Positions 8,910 to 21,946 of a stretch of 48,380 bases of DNA are shown piece after piece. The stretch's first letter is position 1; the number at the start of each line of letters is the position of its first letter. Origin of the DNA: Mycolicibacter arupensis (lineage in GTDB: Bacteria; Actinomycetota; Actinomycetes; Mycobacteriales; Mycobacteriaceae); NCBI RefSeq assembly GCF_002086515.1, contig NZ_MVHH01000033.1, positions 1 to 48,380 on the forward strand. The letters are read 5' to 3'. The notes under the pieces are model-generated. The model was not told the origin of the DNA. It did no database searches and worked only from the letters and a program-made list of their open reading frames with translations. A program made the position numbers and the translations under genes.

Positions 8910-9079
8910 TGTTGGTTCCTTCCGGATAGGGAATGCGATTGCCGTGTGCCGCCCAAGGTACGCGCGGTCGCGGTGCACTCCGCAGGCCCGCAGGCGCGGC
9001 CGCGGGCGACGCTGTCGACCGTTCCTGAACTTGCCGTATGTTTTGGCGGCGCATGCTCCACCACTGCGGAGACGTTGGC

Positions 9080-9094
9080 TAAGAACCGTTCTTA
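9080..9094. promoter_or_regulatory. Candidate operator: inverted repeat TAAGAA-CCG-TTCTTA
   Basis: Perfect 6-bp half-sites with a 3-bp centre lie in the 218-nt gap between the haemophore start and the end of the metallo-hydrolase gene. The rest of the gap shows no ORF. A transcription-factor site for the haemophore promoter is possible. It does not match the mycobacterial SOS box and is not an obvious IdeR box. Confidence 0.3.
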
Positions 9095-9127
9095 AACTGC
9101 GAGATGGGCACTTATCCGATCGTGACC

Positions 9128-9883
9128 TTAATGTTTGCTCGCACGTGCGATCGCCGCCTCAGCGGCCTCTTTGATCGGCCCGTGCCAGACCTCACCGTGG
9201 CCGGGCGCCAGGATCTCCGTTTCCAGGAGAGCCAGCGCGCTGAGGCTTCGCACGCTGTCGTCCTGGCTGTAGCTGAACAGCTCCGGCAGCAGCTGCGGTC
9301 CCGAGTGGGCCAGGACGGGATGGCCGGTGATCAGCGCGTCACCGCTGGCCAGAACGCCGTCCACCAGATACGAGCAGTGGCCGCGCGTGTGGCCGGGAGT
9401 GGGGATGGCGAGCGGCTGGCCGGGCAGTCCCGCGGCGATCTCCCCGGTGAGCGCTTGCGCCGAGGGGATGCCCTCGCGATTGAGGCCGCCGCTGCGCACC
9501 ACGTGCGCGGTCCACAGCGCCCAGCTGGGGCGCCACAGCCGCGGCGCCAGCGCCAGCGGTGAGACCTGCTCCAGGTACTCGCGTTTGGCGTGGCCGACCT
9601 CGTCGGCGTGGCAGTACACCGGGGTGCCGTGCGCCTTGGCCAGCCAGATCGCCGCACCGAAATGGTCGACATGGGCGTGGGTGAGCAACACCGCGCGCAC
9701 ATCGGCCGGGTGGTAGCCCAGCGCGCCCAGCGACGCCAACACGTCGGTGCGGTCGCCGGGGTAGCCGGCGTCGATCAGCATCACACCGGTGTCGTCGGTG
9801 ACCAGCAGCCAGTTGACGGCCTCGCCGCGGGCTAGGTACACGCGCTCGGTTACCGGAACGAGCTCCACGAGCTTCTCACCCAT
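9128..9883 (-). CDS. Metallo-beta-lactamase-fold hydrolase (Rv0406c-like)
   Basis: The 251-residue protein has the MBL metal motif THAHVDH (HxHxDH), a second-shell His in [20 protein letters not shown] and the terminal GHGEVWHG. These are the ligands of a dinuclear Zn site used by glyoxalase-II-like and related hydrolases. The substrate is unknown. In M. tuberculosis an MBL protein is also divergent from fgd1, and that context is conserved here. The ATG at 9883 is preceded by a leaderless -10 box. Only 43 bp separate it from the fgd1 start, so the two promoters overlap. Confidence 0.88.
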   Translation of the reverse strand: MGEKLVELVPVTERVYLARGEAVNWLLVTDDTGVMLIDAGYPGDRTDVLASLGALGYHPADVRAVLLTHAHVDHFGAAIWLAKAHGTPVYCHADEVGHAKREYLEQVSPLALAPRLWRPSWALWTAHVVRSGGLNREGIPSAQALTGEIAAGLPGQPLAIPTPGHTRGHCSYLVDGVLASGDALITGHPVLAHSGPQLLPELFSYSQDDSVRSLSALALLETEILAPGHGEVWHGPIKEAAEAAIARASKH

Positions 9884-9890
9884 GCCCGTG

Positions 9891-9896
9891 AGTTTA
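9891..9896 (-). promoter_or_regulatory. -10 box of leaderless MBL gene
   Basis: TAAACT on the minus strand is 7 nt before the ATG at 9883, with no ribosome site between. Confidence 0.6.
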
Positions 9897-9926
9897 GGAA
9901 GCCGACGGGAGAGTAGAAAAGGTGGA

Positions 9927-10952
9927 ATGGCGGAACTAAAACTCGGGTACAAGGCGTCGGCGGAGCAGTTCGGACCTCGGGAGCTGGTGGAGCTCGGCGT
10001 GGCGGCCGAAGCGCATGGCATGGACAGCGCCACCGTGAGCGACCATTTCCAGCCTTGGCGCCACGAAGGCGGGCACGCGCCGTTCTCACTGGCCTGGATG
10101 ACTGCGGTCGGCGAGCGCACGAACCGGATTGTGCTGGGGACCTCCGTGCTGACCCCGACGTTCCGATACAACCCCGCCGTGGTGGCGCAGGCCTTCGCGA
10201 CCATGAGTTGCCTGTACCCGGAGCGGATCTTCCTCGGTGTCGGCACGGGTGAGGCCCTCAACGAGATCGCGACCGGATTCACCGGCGAATGGCCCGAGTT
10301 CAAAGAGCGGTTCGGGCGGCTGCGCGAGTCGGTGCGGTTGATGCGTGAGCTGTGGCGAGGCGACCGGGTGGACTTCGAGGGTGACTACTACACGCTCAAG
10401 GGCGCATCGATCTACGACGTGCCGGAGTCGGGTGTGCCGGTCTACATCGCGGCGGGTGGCCCGGCGGTGGCCAAGTACGCGGGGCGCGTCGGTGACGGCT
10501 TCATCTGCACCTCGGGCAAGGGTGAGGAGCTCTACACCGAGAAGCTGATGCCGGCGGTTCTGGAAGGTGCCGCAGCCGCCGACCGCGACGCCGACGGGGT
10601 CGACAAGATGATCGAGATCAAGATCTCCTACGACCCCGATCCCGAACTGGCCCTGAACAACACTCGATTCTGGGCGCCGTTGTCCCTGAGTGCCGAGCAG
10701 AAGCATTCCATCGACGACCCGATCGAGATGGAGAAGGCCGCTGACGCGCTGCCCATCGAGCAGATCGCCAAGCGCTGGATCGTTGCCTCGGACCCGGACG
10801 AGGCCGTGGAGCAGGTGGGCCAGTACGTGAAATGGGGTTTGAACCACCTGGTGTTCCATGCGCCCGGCCACGACCAACGGCGCTTCTTGGACCTGTTCGC
10901 CACGGACCTGGAGCCACGGCTGCGCCGGCTGGGCGCCGCACCTCAGGCGTAG
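9927..10952 (+). CDS. fgd1: F420-dependent glucose-6-phosphate dehydrogenase
   Basis: The 341-residue protein is the F420-dependent enzyme that oxidises glucose-6-phosphate to 6-phosphogluconolactone and supplies F420H2. It is a luciferase-like TIM barrel. With the ATG at 9927, Asp39, His40 and Trp44 (in VSDHFQPW) and Glu109 (in GTGEAL) fall on the same numbers as the catalytic and F420-binding residues of M. tuberculosis FGD1. It also has [19 protein letters not shown] and [11 protein letters not shown] segments of the phosphate/F420 region. An AAAGGTGG ribosome site lies close to the ATG. In M. tuberculosis pta and ackA follow; here the gene ends tail to tail with a cupin gene, overlapping it by 10 nt. 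Confidence 0.97.
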   Translation: MAELKLGYKASAEQFGPRELVELGVAAEAHGMDSATVSDHFQPWRHEGGHAPFSLAWMTAVGERTNRIVLGTSVLTPTFRYNPAVVAQAFATMSCLYPERIFLGVGTGEALNEIATGFTGEWPEFKERFGRLRESVRLMRELWRGDRVDFEGDYYTLKGASIYDVPESGVPVYIAAGGPAVAKYAGRVGDGFICTSGKGEELYTEKLMPAVLEGAAAADRDADGVDKMIEIKISYDPDPELALNNTRFWAPLSLSAEQKHSIDDPIEMEKAADALPIEQIAKRWIVASDPDEAVEQVGQYVKWGLNHLVFHAPGHDQRRFLDLFATDLEPRLRRLGAAPQA

Positions 10953-11386
10953 CCGCAGCCGGGATCGGGTGCGTCCTGCGTCAGCGGGGCACCGATCGGC
11001 AGGAGGTACACGGCCTCCAGCACCACCGGGGTCGGTCCCAGGTTGCGGCCGATGTGGGCATGGGCGGGTCCGCCGGGTTCGGTGATCTGATCGCCCGGCC
11101 CGTAGACGCCGTCGAGGCTGCAGTCGGCACGATTGTGGGTCAACGTGCCGGCGCGCACCACGCCGAACACGGTGCCGTCGTGCCAATGCCATCCGGTGCT
11201 GCCTCCTGGTTCGATGGTGATCTCGCGCAGGAAGTAGTCGCGGCCGTCGACGGTGGTCTGTGACAGCGTCACCCCGCTGATCCGATCACTCGGCGTGGCG
11301 GCAGCAAGCGGCGCCGCGGCCGGTATCAGGGCCACCAGGCACAGTGATGCCACCGAAGTGCCCCGAAGCCGGCCGGTCATGGTCAT
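10943..11386 (-). CDS. Secreted cupin-domain protein
   Basis: The 147-residue protein starts with a signal peptide (hydrophobic [15 protein letters not shown], cleavage near AAATPSD). A single RmlC-type cupin follows. Its likely metal ligands are the two His residues in GWHWHDG and those in AHAHIG. Two Cys, in RADCSLDG and DPGCGYA, could form a disulphide. The start is only 4 nt downstream of the pknG stop on the same strand, so it is probably the last gene of the glnX-glnH-pknG operon. I do not recall a cupin at this place in M. tuberculosis. Function unknown; envelope sugar or small-ligand binding is only a guess. Confidence 0.82.
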   Translation of the reverse strand: MTMTGRLRGTSVASLCLVALIPAAAPLAAATPSDRISGVTLSQTTVDGRDYFLREITIEPGGSTGWHWHDGTVFGVVRAGTLTHNRADCSLDGVYGPGDQITEPGGPAHAHIGRNLGPTPVVLEAVYLLPIGAPLTQDAPDPGCGYA

Positions 11387-11390
11387 CGGC

Positions 11391-14616
<3,226 letters not shown>

Positions 14617-14620
<4 letters not shown>

Positions 14621-15936
14621 CTGTACTCGTTCAGTCGGGGCCACAACCCGAGCGCGACCGCGATCGCGGCACTCATGCTGAGCACCGCGCCCCCCACCGG
14701 GGCCACCGACAGTACCCGGCGGGCATTGAGCACGTCGCTACGCAGCTGATTTCGGCTGTGCTGCAAGGCCTTGTCCAGGGCCGCATCCAGCTGATCGAAC
14801 GCGGGAGTCGAGTCGTCGCCGCTGCCGCCGAGGGCCACCTGGGTGGCGGCGCGGTAGTTGCCCACGCTGATGTAGGCGTTCATCCGGTCATTGGCCTGCC
14901 GCCAGCGGGTGAGCAGTTGCCCGGCGTTGGCCAGGTCCGCCTTGTCCACGGCGTCGCCGCGCTCCAGGTAGCCGTCGAGCTGTTCCTGCATGGTGTCGAT
15001 GCGTTGGTAGAAGGTCTGCTTGCGGGTCTCTTCATCACCGCGGCGGATCAACGACAGGGTTTCGTCGGCGCGCGCCTGCTGTGCCGTGATCGCCAGGTTG
15101 GTGATCGCCTTGAGGGATTCGGCGCCGGTGTCTTTGGCGTTGCGACTGCCTGCGGTGGAGATCACCAGCACCGTGCCGACCCAGATGATCATCAGCAGAA
15201 TCGCCAGACCCCCGGCGACCAGGCCGAAGTTGATCCGGCGGCGAGTGTGGCGCGCCAGCCAGCGATGGGCGAACGCACCGAACAGCACGGTGGTCGCCAC
15301 CACCAGGATCACCGGGGCGGGCACCCGTGTCGACGCCGTGGTCTGGACGTCCACCGTCGCCGAGGTGGCCTGATAGAGACGCTGGGCGTCGGGAAGGATG
15401 GTGTGCTGCATCAGCTCGGAGGCTTCCGAGAGGTAGGACGAACCGACCGGATCGCCGGAGCGATTGTTGGTGCGGGCCGTCTCGATCAGGCCGGTGTAGA
15501 CGGCCAGCTCCGCGTTGATCCGCCCCAGCAGTTGCAGCAGCGGCTCGTCGTCGAGACCGCCGGAAGCCCGGGTGACCGCGACCGCGGCGTCGGTGATTGC
15601 CTGCTCGTAGCGCTGGCGCACCGCCCGCGGCTCACCTTGGGCGATGAACGCCGTGGCCGCCGCGGCGTCGGCCACCGACAGCCGGGTGTAGAGCTGCCCG
15701 GCGGCGTAGGCGAGTGGCTCGGTGTGGTTGAGCACCGTCGTCAGGGTGTTCTGCCGGTTGTTGATCGTGGTGGCGGTGGCGAACGCGCTGATACCGCCGA
15801 GTGCGGCAAGGATGAGTCCGATGGCCAGGATTCGACCAGGTGTGGTGGTGAAGAACCACCAGCGGGGTCGGGCCGGTTCGGTCGGCGACCGTGACCCCGC
15901 CGGCTCGGTTGACGGATGCGCCAACTCAACGGTCAC
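14617..15936 (-). CDS. glnX: Membrane signal transducer linking GlnH to PknG
   Basis: The 439-residue protein (homologue of Rv0412c) has TM segments at about 33-55, 206-222, 236-262 and 411-430. Two helical, charged extracytoplasmic or sensor stretches separate them, with phrases such as LSEASELMQHTILPDAQRLYQ and DETLSLIRRGDEETRKQ. It resembles a chemoreceptor-like four-helix sensor without kinase or HAMP motifs. Known role: it couples amino-acid-loaded GlnH to PknG. The GTG at 15936 has a GGAGAGA ribosome site and begins the operon; the promoter lies in the 164-nt gap shared with the divergent mutT3. Confidence 0.92.
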
Positions 15937-16087
15937 GTCTCTCCAGACTCCATCTCTGCGGCTGCTCGCGGCACCAACGATACTAAAAGGATTCTAAGAG
16001 CCAAGGCGTGTCTGCGTGCCCACTCGGCGCGGTTGTTTCCGAAAACGTCGCCTGATGTCGCCAGAACCGAGACCTTGCCAATCCCGA

Positions 16088-16093
16088 TACGCT
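16088..16093 (+). promoter_or_regulatory. -10 box of leaderless mutT3
   Basis: TACGCT is 7 nt before the GTG at 16101, with no Shine-Dalgarno between. Confidence 0.6.
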
Positions 16094-16100
16094 TCCTAGC

Positions 16101-16574
16101 GTGCGTGGTGACGGCGATGGGTGGGCGTTCTCTGATACCGGCGCCCGCTTCTGGGGCCGGCACGGTGCGGCAGGACTCCTGCTGCGGGCCCCGCGCCCCG
16201 ACGGCTCGCCCACCGTCCTACTGCAGCATCGCGCGTGGTGGAGCCACCAGGGCGGCACCTGGGCGCTGCCCGGTGGCGCCCGCGACAGCCACGAGTCCGC
16301 CGAAGAGGCCGCCATCCGCGAGGCGCAGGAGGAGGCCGGTCTGCCCGCGGATCGGATCGTGGTGCGTGCGGCCGTGGTGACCGCCTCGGCAAGCGGCACC
16401 AGCTGGACCTACACCACGGTGGTGGCCGACGCCGAAGAACTGCTCCCGGTGGTGCCCAACGGCGAGAGCACCGAACTGCGATGGGTAGATGAGCACGAGG
16501 TCGCCGGGCTGCCCTTGCACCCGGGTTTCGCCGCCAGCTGGGATCTGTTGCGCGGGCTGGAACTGCCCGGCTGA
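16101..16574 (+). CDS. mutT3: Nudix hydrolase MutT3
   Basis: The 157-residue protein carries the Nudix box, starting GGARDSHESAEEAAIREAQE and ending EEAG, which binds Mg2+ and cleaves nucleoside diphosphate derivatives. Position between glnX and thiE and phrases such as RGDGDGW, HQGGTWALPGGARDSHE and LPLHPGFAASW match mycobacterial MutT3, a proposed nucleotide-pool cleaning enzyme. M. tuberculosis MutT3 is longer at both ends. The GTG start follows a leaderless -10 box directly. It converges on thiE with 12 nt between stops. Confidence 0.9.
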   Translation: MRGDGDGWAFSDTGARFWGRHGAAGLLLRAPRPDGSPTVLLQHRAWWSHQGGTWALPGGARDSHESAEEAAIREAQEEAGLPADRIVVRAAVVTASASGTSWTYTTVVADAEELLPVVPNGESTELRWVDEHEVAGLPLHPGFAASWDLLRGLELPG

Positions 16575-16586
16575 GCCAGGCGCCCG

Positions 16587-17264
16587 CTACGCCCCGATCA
16601 GCCCGGAACGCAATGCGGCGGCCGCGGCCTGCGGATCCTCGGCGGCGGTGATCGCCCGCACCACCACCACCCTGCGGGTCCCGGCCGCCACCACCTGCGG
16701 CAACCGCTCGAGGTCGATGCCGCCGATGGCGAACCACACCTTGGTGTCGGGTTGGTCGGCGGCGAACCGCACCAGCTCCAGGCCCGGCGCGGTCCGGCCG
16801 GGCTTGGTGGGGGTGGGCCAGCATGGCCCGGTGCAAAAGTAGTCGACCGGCTCGGCCAGGGCAGCGCTGACCTGATCGCGGTCGTGGGTCGAGCGGCCGA
16901 TCAGTACCTCGGGCCCGATGACCTCACGCGCCGCCGGCAGCGGCAGATCGTCTTGGCCCAGGTGCAGCACGTCGGCGCCGGCGGCGCGGGCGATGTCGGC
17001 GCGATCGTTGACCGCAAGCAGTGCCCCGTGCCGGCGGGCGGCGTCAGCCAGGATCTCCAGCGCCGCCAATTCGCCGCGGGCCTCCAGCGGACCGAACCGC
17101 TGTTCGCCCGGCGAACCCTTGTCGCGCAGCTGAATGATGTCCACGCCACCGGCCAGTGCGGCGTCGGCGAACTCGGCCAGGTCACCGCGTTCCCGGCGGG
17201 CATCGGTGCACAGGTACAGCCGGGCATCAGCGAGTCGGGCGAGACGGTCAGAGCGTTTGTGCAC
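16587..17264 (-). CDS. thiE: Thiamine-phosphate synthase
   Basis: The 225-residue TIM-barrel enzyme joins the pyrimidine (HMP-PP) and thiazole (THZ-P) halves into thiamine phosphate. Typical motifs are DIIQLRDKG (pyrimidine pyrophosphate site), [22 protein letters not shown], the phosphate-loop region [15 protein letters not shown] and FAIGGID. Mg2+ ligands include the Asp of VNDR and of GQDD. The GTG at 17264 has no ribosome site but a -10 box 6 nt before it. Divergent from thiO, so both halves of the pathway leave from a 61-bp promoter gap. Confidence 0.95.
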   Translation of the reverse strand: MHKRSDRLARLADARLYLCTDARRERGDLAEFADAALAGGVDIIQLRDKGSPGEQRFGPLEARGELAALEILADAARRHGALLAVNDRADIARAAGADVLHLGQDDLPLPAAREVIGPEVLIGRSTHDRDQVSAALAEPVDYFCTGPCWPTPTKPGRTAPGLELVRFAADQPDTKVWFAIGGIDLERLPQVVAAGTRRVVVVRAITAAEDPQAAAAALRSGLIGA

Positions 17265-17270
17265 ACCGCG

Positions 17271-17287
17271 ACGCTAGCGGCTAGCTT
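17271..17287. promoter_or_regulatory. Back-to-back -10 boxes for thiE (leaderless) and thiO
   Basis: On the minus strand TAGCGT (complement of 17271-17276) lies 6 nt before the thiE GTG. On the plus strand TAGCTT (17282-17287) lies about 38 nt before the thiO ATG, which has a GGAAGGGAG ribosome site at about 17311. Only 5 bp separate the two hexamers, so polymerases at the two promoters should exclude each other. No TPP aptamer is visible in this gap. Confidence 0.5.
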
Positions 17288-17325
17288 GGTGTGTTGACAC
17301 GCGAGCAGGTGGAAGGGAGCAGCAC

Positions 17326-18623
17326 ATGCCCGGACCCTCCCTCGGTTCGCTGGCCGTGATCGGCGGCGGCGTGATCGGGCTGTCGGTGGCTCGGCAGGCC
17401 GCCCGGGCCGGGTGGACGGTGCGAGTGCACCGAGGCGGCGAACCCGGCGGTTCAGCGAGGCTCGACGGAGGAGAGGCGAAGCTGGGAGCGCCGTATCAAC
17501 CCGGCGGTTCAGCGAGGCTCGACGGAGGAGAGGCGAAGCTGGGAGCGCCGTATCAACCCGGCGGTTCAGCGAGGCTCGACGGAGGAGAGGCGAAGCTGGG
17601 AGCGCCGTATCAACCCGGCGGTTCAGCGAGGCTCGACGGAGGAGAGGCGAAGCTGGGAGCGCCGTATCAACCCGGCGGTTCAGCGAGGCTCGACGGAGGA
17701 GCGGCGAAGCTGGGAGCGCCGTATCAGCCCGGCGCCTCCTGGGTGGCCGGCGGCATGTTGGCCCCGCACAGCGAGGGATGGCCCGGCGAAGAGCGTCAAT
17801 TGCGGCTGGGTCTGCGCTCGCTGGAGTTGTGGCACGACTTCCTCGACGGCCTGCCGACGCAGGTCGTCACGGCGCGCGAATCGCTGGTGGTGGCCTTCGA
17901 CCGAGCCGATGTCGCCGACCTGCGCACCGTCGCCGAATGGCTTTCGGCGCAGGGGCATCCGGTGAACTGGGAGTCGGCTGCGCGCGATGTCGAGCCCCTG
18001 TTGGCCGGTGGCATCCGGCACGGTTTCCGGGCCCCGACCGAGCTCGCGGTCGACAACCGCGCGGTGGTCATCGCCCTGGTGGACGCCTGCGAGGAGCTTG
18101 GCGTGAGCTGGGCCCCGCCGGTGGGTGATCTGGCCGAGGTGGCCGCCGACGACGCCGTGGTGATCGCCAACGGCATCGATGCCCCGGCGCTGTGGCCGGG
18201 ACTTCCGATCCGCCCGGTCAAAGGCGAGGTGCTGCGGCTGCGCTGGCGCAAGGGTTGCCTGCCGCCGCCGCAGCGGGTGATTCGTGCGCGGGTGCACGGC
18301 CGCCCCGTCTACCTGGTGCCGCGTCCCGACGGCGTGGTGGTGGGCGCCACGCAGTACGAACGCGGCCGCGATACCGCCCCCGCGGTGTCCGGAGTGCGCG
18401 ATCTGCTCGACGACGCCTGCGCGCTGGTCCCGGCGCTGGGGGAGTATGAGCTGGCCGAATGTGCCGCGGGCCTGCGGCCCATGACACCGGACAACATGCC
18501 ATTGGTGCACCGACTCGACGACCGGACCATTGTCGCGGCCGGGCACGGCCGCAATGGCTTCCTGCTCGCGCCGTGGACCGCTGAACAGGTTGTGTCCGAA
18601 CTACTTCCGGTTGGAGTCCAGCA

Positions 18624-18627
<4 letters not shown>
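17326..18627 (+). CDS. thiO: Glycine oxidase ThiO with an in-frame 95-residue tandem-repeat insertion
   Basis: The 433-residue FAD enzyme oxidises glycine to the imine used in thiazole synthesis. The dinucleotide motif VIGGGVIGLS is at 11-20; the substrate and C-terminal FAD regions follow (ASWVAGGMLAPHSEGWPGEE, PRPDGVVVGATQYE, and GHGRNGFLLAP near the end). Residues 40-134 are five copies of a 19-residue unit, PGGSARLDGGEAKLGAPYQ, inserted after the second strand of the FAD domain, just before the conserved GASWVAGGML segment. Without them the protein would be 338 residues, normal for ThiO. The downstream frame is intact and is followed by overlapping thiS and thiG, so the gene is probably functional. 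The insertion could alter FAD binding or form a surface loop. Confidence 0.95.
17443..17727 (+). repeat. Tandem array of five 57-bp repeats inside thiO
   Basis: Five head-to-tail copies: 17443-17499, 17500-17556, 17557-17613, 17614-17670 and 17671-17727. Copies 1-4 are identical; copy 5 differs by an A-to-C change (Glu to Ala) and a silent CAA/CAG change in its last codon. The array is flanked by CCCGGCG at both ends. Each unit contains a hairpin, GGCG-AAGCTGGGAG-CGCC (first copy 17475-17492). All three forward frames of the unit are open, and 57 is divisible by three, so copy-number changes keep the frame. Confidence 0.97.
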
Positions 18628-19575
<948 letters not shown>

Positions 19576-19651
19576 TGCCCAATCCCCGCGAAGGCGCGTG
19601 TTTGTACGCGACACGCCGTGAAAATCGGCGCAACCGTGCACGGTCGAGGCC

Positions 19652-20410
19652 ATGAATCGTTATGTCGCACTGGGCAGTTCGATGGCGGCAGGACCTGGAA
19701 TCCGGCCGCCGGCCCCAGGCGCGCCCCGGGCGGCGGGCCGGTCGGCGCGTAACTATCCGCACCTGGTCGCCCACGCGCTGGGGCTCGATCTGTGCGACGT
19801 CACGTTCTCCGGGGCCACCACCGCCCACCTGCTGAGCGAGCGCCAACGCGGCGTGCCTCCGCAGATCGAGACGCTCAACGGTTCAGAAGCCCTGGTCACC
19901 ATCACAATCGGTGGCAACGACGTCGGCTACGTGCCGTTGCTGATGGCTGCGGCCTTGCCCGGGCCGCTGCGGCGACTCCCGGCGGTCGCCGAGTTGCTCG
20001 ATCCCGGCCGGCGCGAGCAGGCGCTGGGCGAGGTCGAACCGGCGCTGCGGGCGGTTGGCGCCGCGGTGCGCAGCCGTTCACCCTACGCCCGGGTGGTCTT
20101 CGTCGACTACCTGACCCTGCTGCCGCCGGCCGGCCAGCGGGCCGGGCGCTTGCCGGACGACGCGGTGGACCTGGCTCGCCACGTCGCCGACGGGCTGGAG
20201 CGGTACACCGCGAAGGCGGCGGCCGCCACCGGCTGTGAACTGGTCCGTGCCGGCCAGGCCAGTCGCGCGCACCACCCGTGGTCGGCGCGGCCGTGGACGG
20301 TGGGTGCGGGCCTGCCGCTGCCCTGGCGACCGTGGCCCTTTCATCCCAACGCCGCTGGTATGGGCGCGGTCGCCGGGTTGGTCGCCGCGAGCTGCAGCGG
20401 CCAGGCCTGA
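19652..20410 (+). CDS. SGNH/GDSL-type hydrolase
   Basis: The 252-residue protein has an SGNH layout: block I as YVALGSSMAAGPG (Ser nucleophile, with Ser in place of the usual Asp of GDS), a Gly in the SGATTAHLL region, block III GGNDVGY (Asn), and block V FHPNAAGM (His). The Asp normally three residues before that His is replaced by Trp. This wording is typical of a mycobacterial esterase/lipase subfamily. No signal peptide is visible, so an intracellular or non-classically exported esterase is likely. The substrate is unknown. Confidence 0.83.
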   Translation: MNRYVALGSSMAAGPGIRPPAPGAPRAAGRSARNYPHLVAHALGLDLCDVTFSGATTAHLLSERQRGVPPQIETLNGSEALVTITIGGNDVGYVPLLMAAALPGPLRRLPAVAELLDPGRREQALGEVEPALRAVGAAVRSRSPYARVVFVDYLTLLPPAGQRAGRLPDDAVDLARHVADGLERYTAKAAAATGCELVRAGQASRAHHPWSARPWTVGAGLPLPWRPWPFHPNAAGMGAVAGLVAASCSGQA

Positions 20411-20433
20411 CCTCGTATTCACCGCGCACCCAC

Positions 20434-20439
20434 TAACGT
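20434..20439 (+). promoter_or_regulatory. -10 box of leaderless lpqL
   Basis: TAACGT is 7 nt before the GTG at 20447. An earlier in-frame GTG at 20438 overlaps the box and is therefore unlikely to be the start. Confidence 0.6.
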
Positions 20440-20446
20440 GGTCGCG

Positions 20447-21946
20447 GTGGAATACAAGTCGAAGTTGATCCCCGTCCTCGGCGCCGCGCTGGTCGGTGCG
20501 CTGTTTAGCGCCGGCTGCAGCCGCACCCCGGAAAGCGCCGAGCACGGAGTGGATCCGGCCGCGGTCGTGGAGTTCGCCAGCAGCCTGCGCGACAAGGTCA
20601 CCGTCGACGCCATGATGACCCACCTGCAGAAACTGCAGGAGATCGCCGACGCCAACAACGGCACTCGTGCGATCGGGACCCCCGGTTACGACGCCAGCGT
20701 CGAGTACGTGGCCGGCGCCCTGCGCGAGCACGGCTTCGACGTCGAGACCCCGGAATTCATCGCCCGAGTGTTCAAGTCTGAGCCCGGCTCGGTGCACCTC
20801 GGCGACAAGACCGTCGAGGCCCGGGCACTGATGTACAGCCTTGGCACGGCGCCGGAGGGCGTCACCGGTCCCCTGGTGGCCGCCCCCGCCGATGACAGCC
20901 CGGGCTGCAGCGCCGAAGACTACGACGGGCTGCCGGTCAAAGGCGCCGTCGTGCTGGTCGATCGCGGCACCTGCCCGTTCAAGGAGAAGATGGCCGTCGC
21001 CGTCGAGCTCGGCGCGGTGGCGCTGGTGGTCGCCGACAGCGTCGACGAGCCGAAGATGGGTGGCACTCTGGGCGAGCAGACCGACGTCACGGTTCCGGTG
21101 GTGAGCGTGACCAAGGCCGACGGTGCGATGCTGCGCGAGGGACATGGGCCGCTGACGCTGAAGCTCGACGCCCACACCGACGACATCCCGTCTCGCAACA
21201 TCATCGCCCAGACCAAGACCGGCGCGACCGACAACGTGGTCATGATCGGCGCCCACCTGGACAGCGTCCCGGAGGGGCCGGGCATCAACGACAACGGCTC
21301 CGGTGTTGCCGCCGTACTGGAAACCGCTCTGCAGTTGGGGGATTCGCCGCAGGTGAACAATGCGGTGCGGTTCGGCTTCTGGGGCGCCGAGGAGCTCGGC
21401 CTGATCGGTTCGCGCAAGTACGTCGAGTCCCTCGATGTCGAGCAACTCAAGAACATCGCGCTGTATATGAACTTCGACATGCTGGGTTCGCCGAATCCGG
21501 GCTACTTCACCTATGACGGCGACCAGTCGCTGCCGGCAGACAAGCGGGGTCAGCCGGTGGTGCCGGAGGGTTCGGCCGGCATCGAGCGGACCATGGTCGC
21601 CTACCTCAAGTCCGCGGGCAAAGAGGCACGTGACACCTCGTTCGACGGCCGGTCGGACTACGACGGTTTCACCCAGGCCGGCATCCCCTCGGGCGGATTG
21701 TTCTCCGGCGCGGAGGTGAAGAAGTCGGAAGAGGAAGCCAAGCTGTGGGGCGGTACCGCTGACGAGGCGTTCGACCCGAACTATCACCAAAAGGGTGACA
21801 CCGTGGCGAACATCGATCGTGACGAGCTGGCGATCAACGGCGGCGGGGTGCCCTACTCCGTCGGGCTTTATTCCCAGGACCTCAGCGGCCGCAATGGGGT
21901 ACCGGTGCGAGAAGATCGCACTCGCCACGTGCTCACCCAGCCGTGA
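20447..21946 (+). CDS. lpqL: Lipoprotein aminopeptidase LpqL (M28 family)
   Basis: The 499-residue precursor has a lipobox, FSAGC, after a short hydrophobic signal. A PA (protease-associated) domain spans about 130-230 (VVLVDRGTCPFKEKMAVAVE). The M28 dizinc peptidase follows: IGAHLDSVPEGPGINDNGSG (His and Asp ligands), FWGAEELGLIGS (catalytic and ligand Glu), NFDMLGSPNPGYF (Asp), and a His in NYHQKGDTVANI. It would be anchored outside the membrane and trim peptides N-terminally. Homologue of Rv0418. Its stop overlaps the start of a paralogous gene. Confidence 0.93.
   Translation: MEYKSKLIPVLGAALVGALFSAGCSRTPESAEHGVDPAAVVEFASSLRDKVTVDAMMTHLQKLQEIADANNGTRAIGTPGYDASVEYVAGALREHGFDVETPEFIARVFKSEPGSVHLGDKTVEARALMYSLGTAPEGVTGPLVAAPADDSPGCSAEDYDGLPVKGAVVLVDRGTCPFKEKMAVAVELGAVALVVADSVDEPKMGGTLGEQTDVTVPVVSVTKADGAMLREGHGPLTLKLDAHTDDIPSRNIIAQTKTGATDNVVMIGAHLDSVPEGPGINDNGSGVAAVLETALQLGDSPQVNNAVRFGFWGAEELGLIGSRKYVESLDVEQLKNIALYMNFDMLGSPNPGYFTYDGDQSLPADKRGQPVVPEGSAGIERTMVAYLKSAGKEARDTSFDGRSDYDGFTQAGIPSGGLFSGAEVKKSEEEAKLWGGTADEAFDPNYHQKGDTVANIDRDELAINGGGVPYSVGLYSQDLSGRNGVPVREDRTRHVLTQP

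Noticed and set aside
9884..10303. Upstream extension of the MBL gene through fgd1
   Set aside because: It is antisense to fgd1; the leaderless -10 box supports the ATG at 9883.
17265..17325. TPP riboswitch before thiO
   Set aside because: None of the conserved THI-box blocks is present in this 61-bp gap; only the thiC leader has them.
17443..17727. CRISPR array
   Set aside because: Units are contiguous 57-bp repeats with no unique spacers, inside a coding sequence and without cas genes.
17412..18128. Arg/Glu-rich frame through the thiO repeat array
   Set aside because: It is the +2 shadow of thiO, kept open by the repeat unit, with no own start context or homology.
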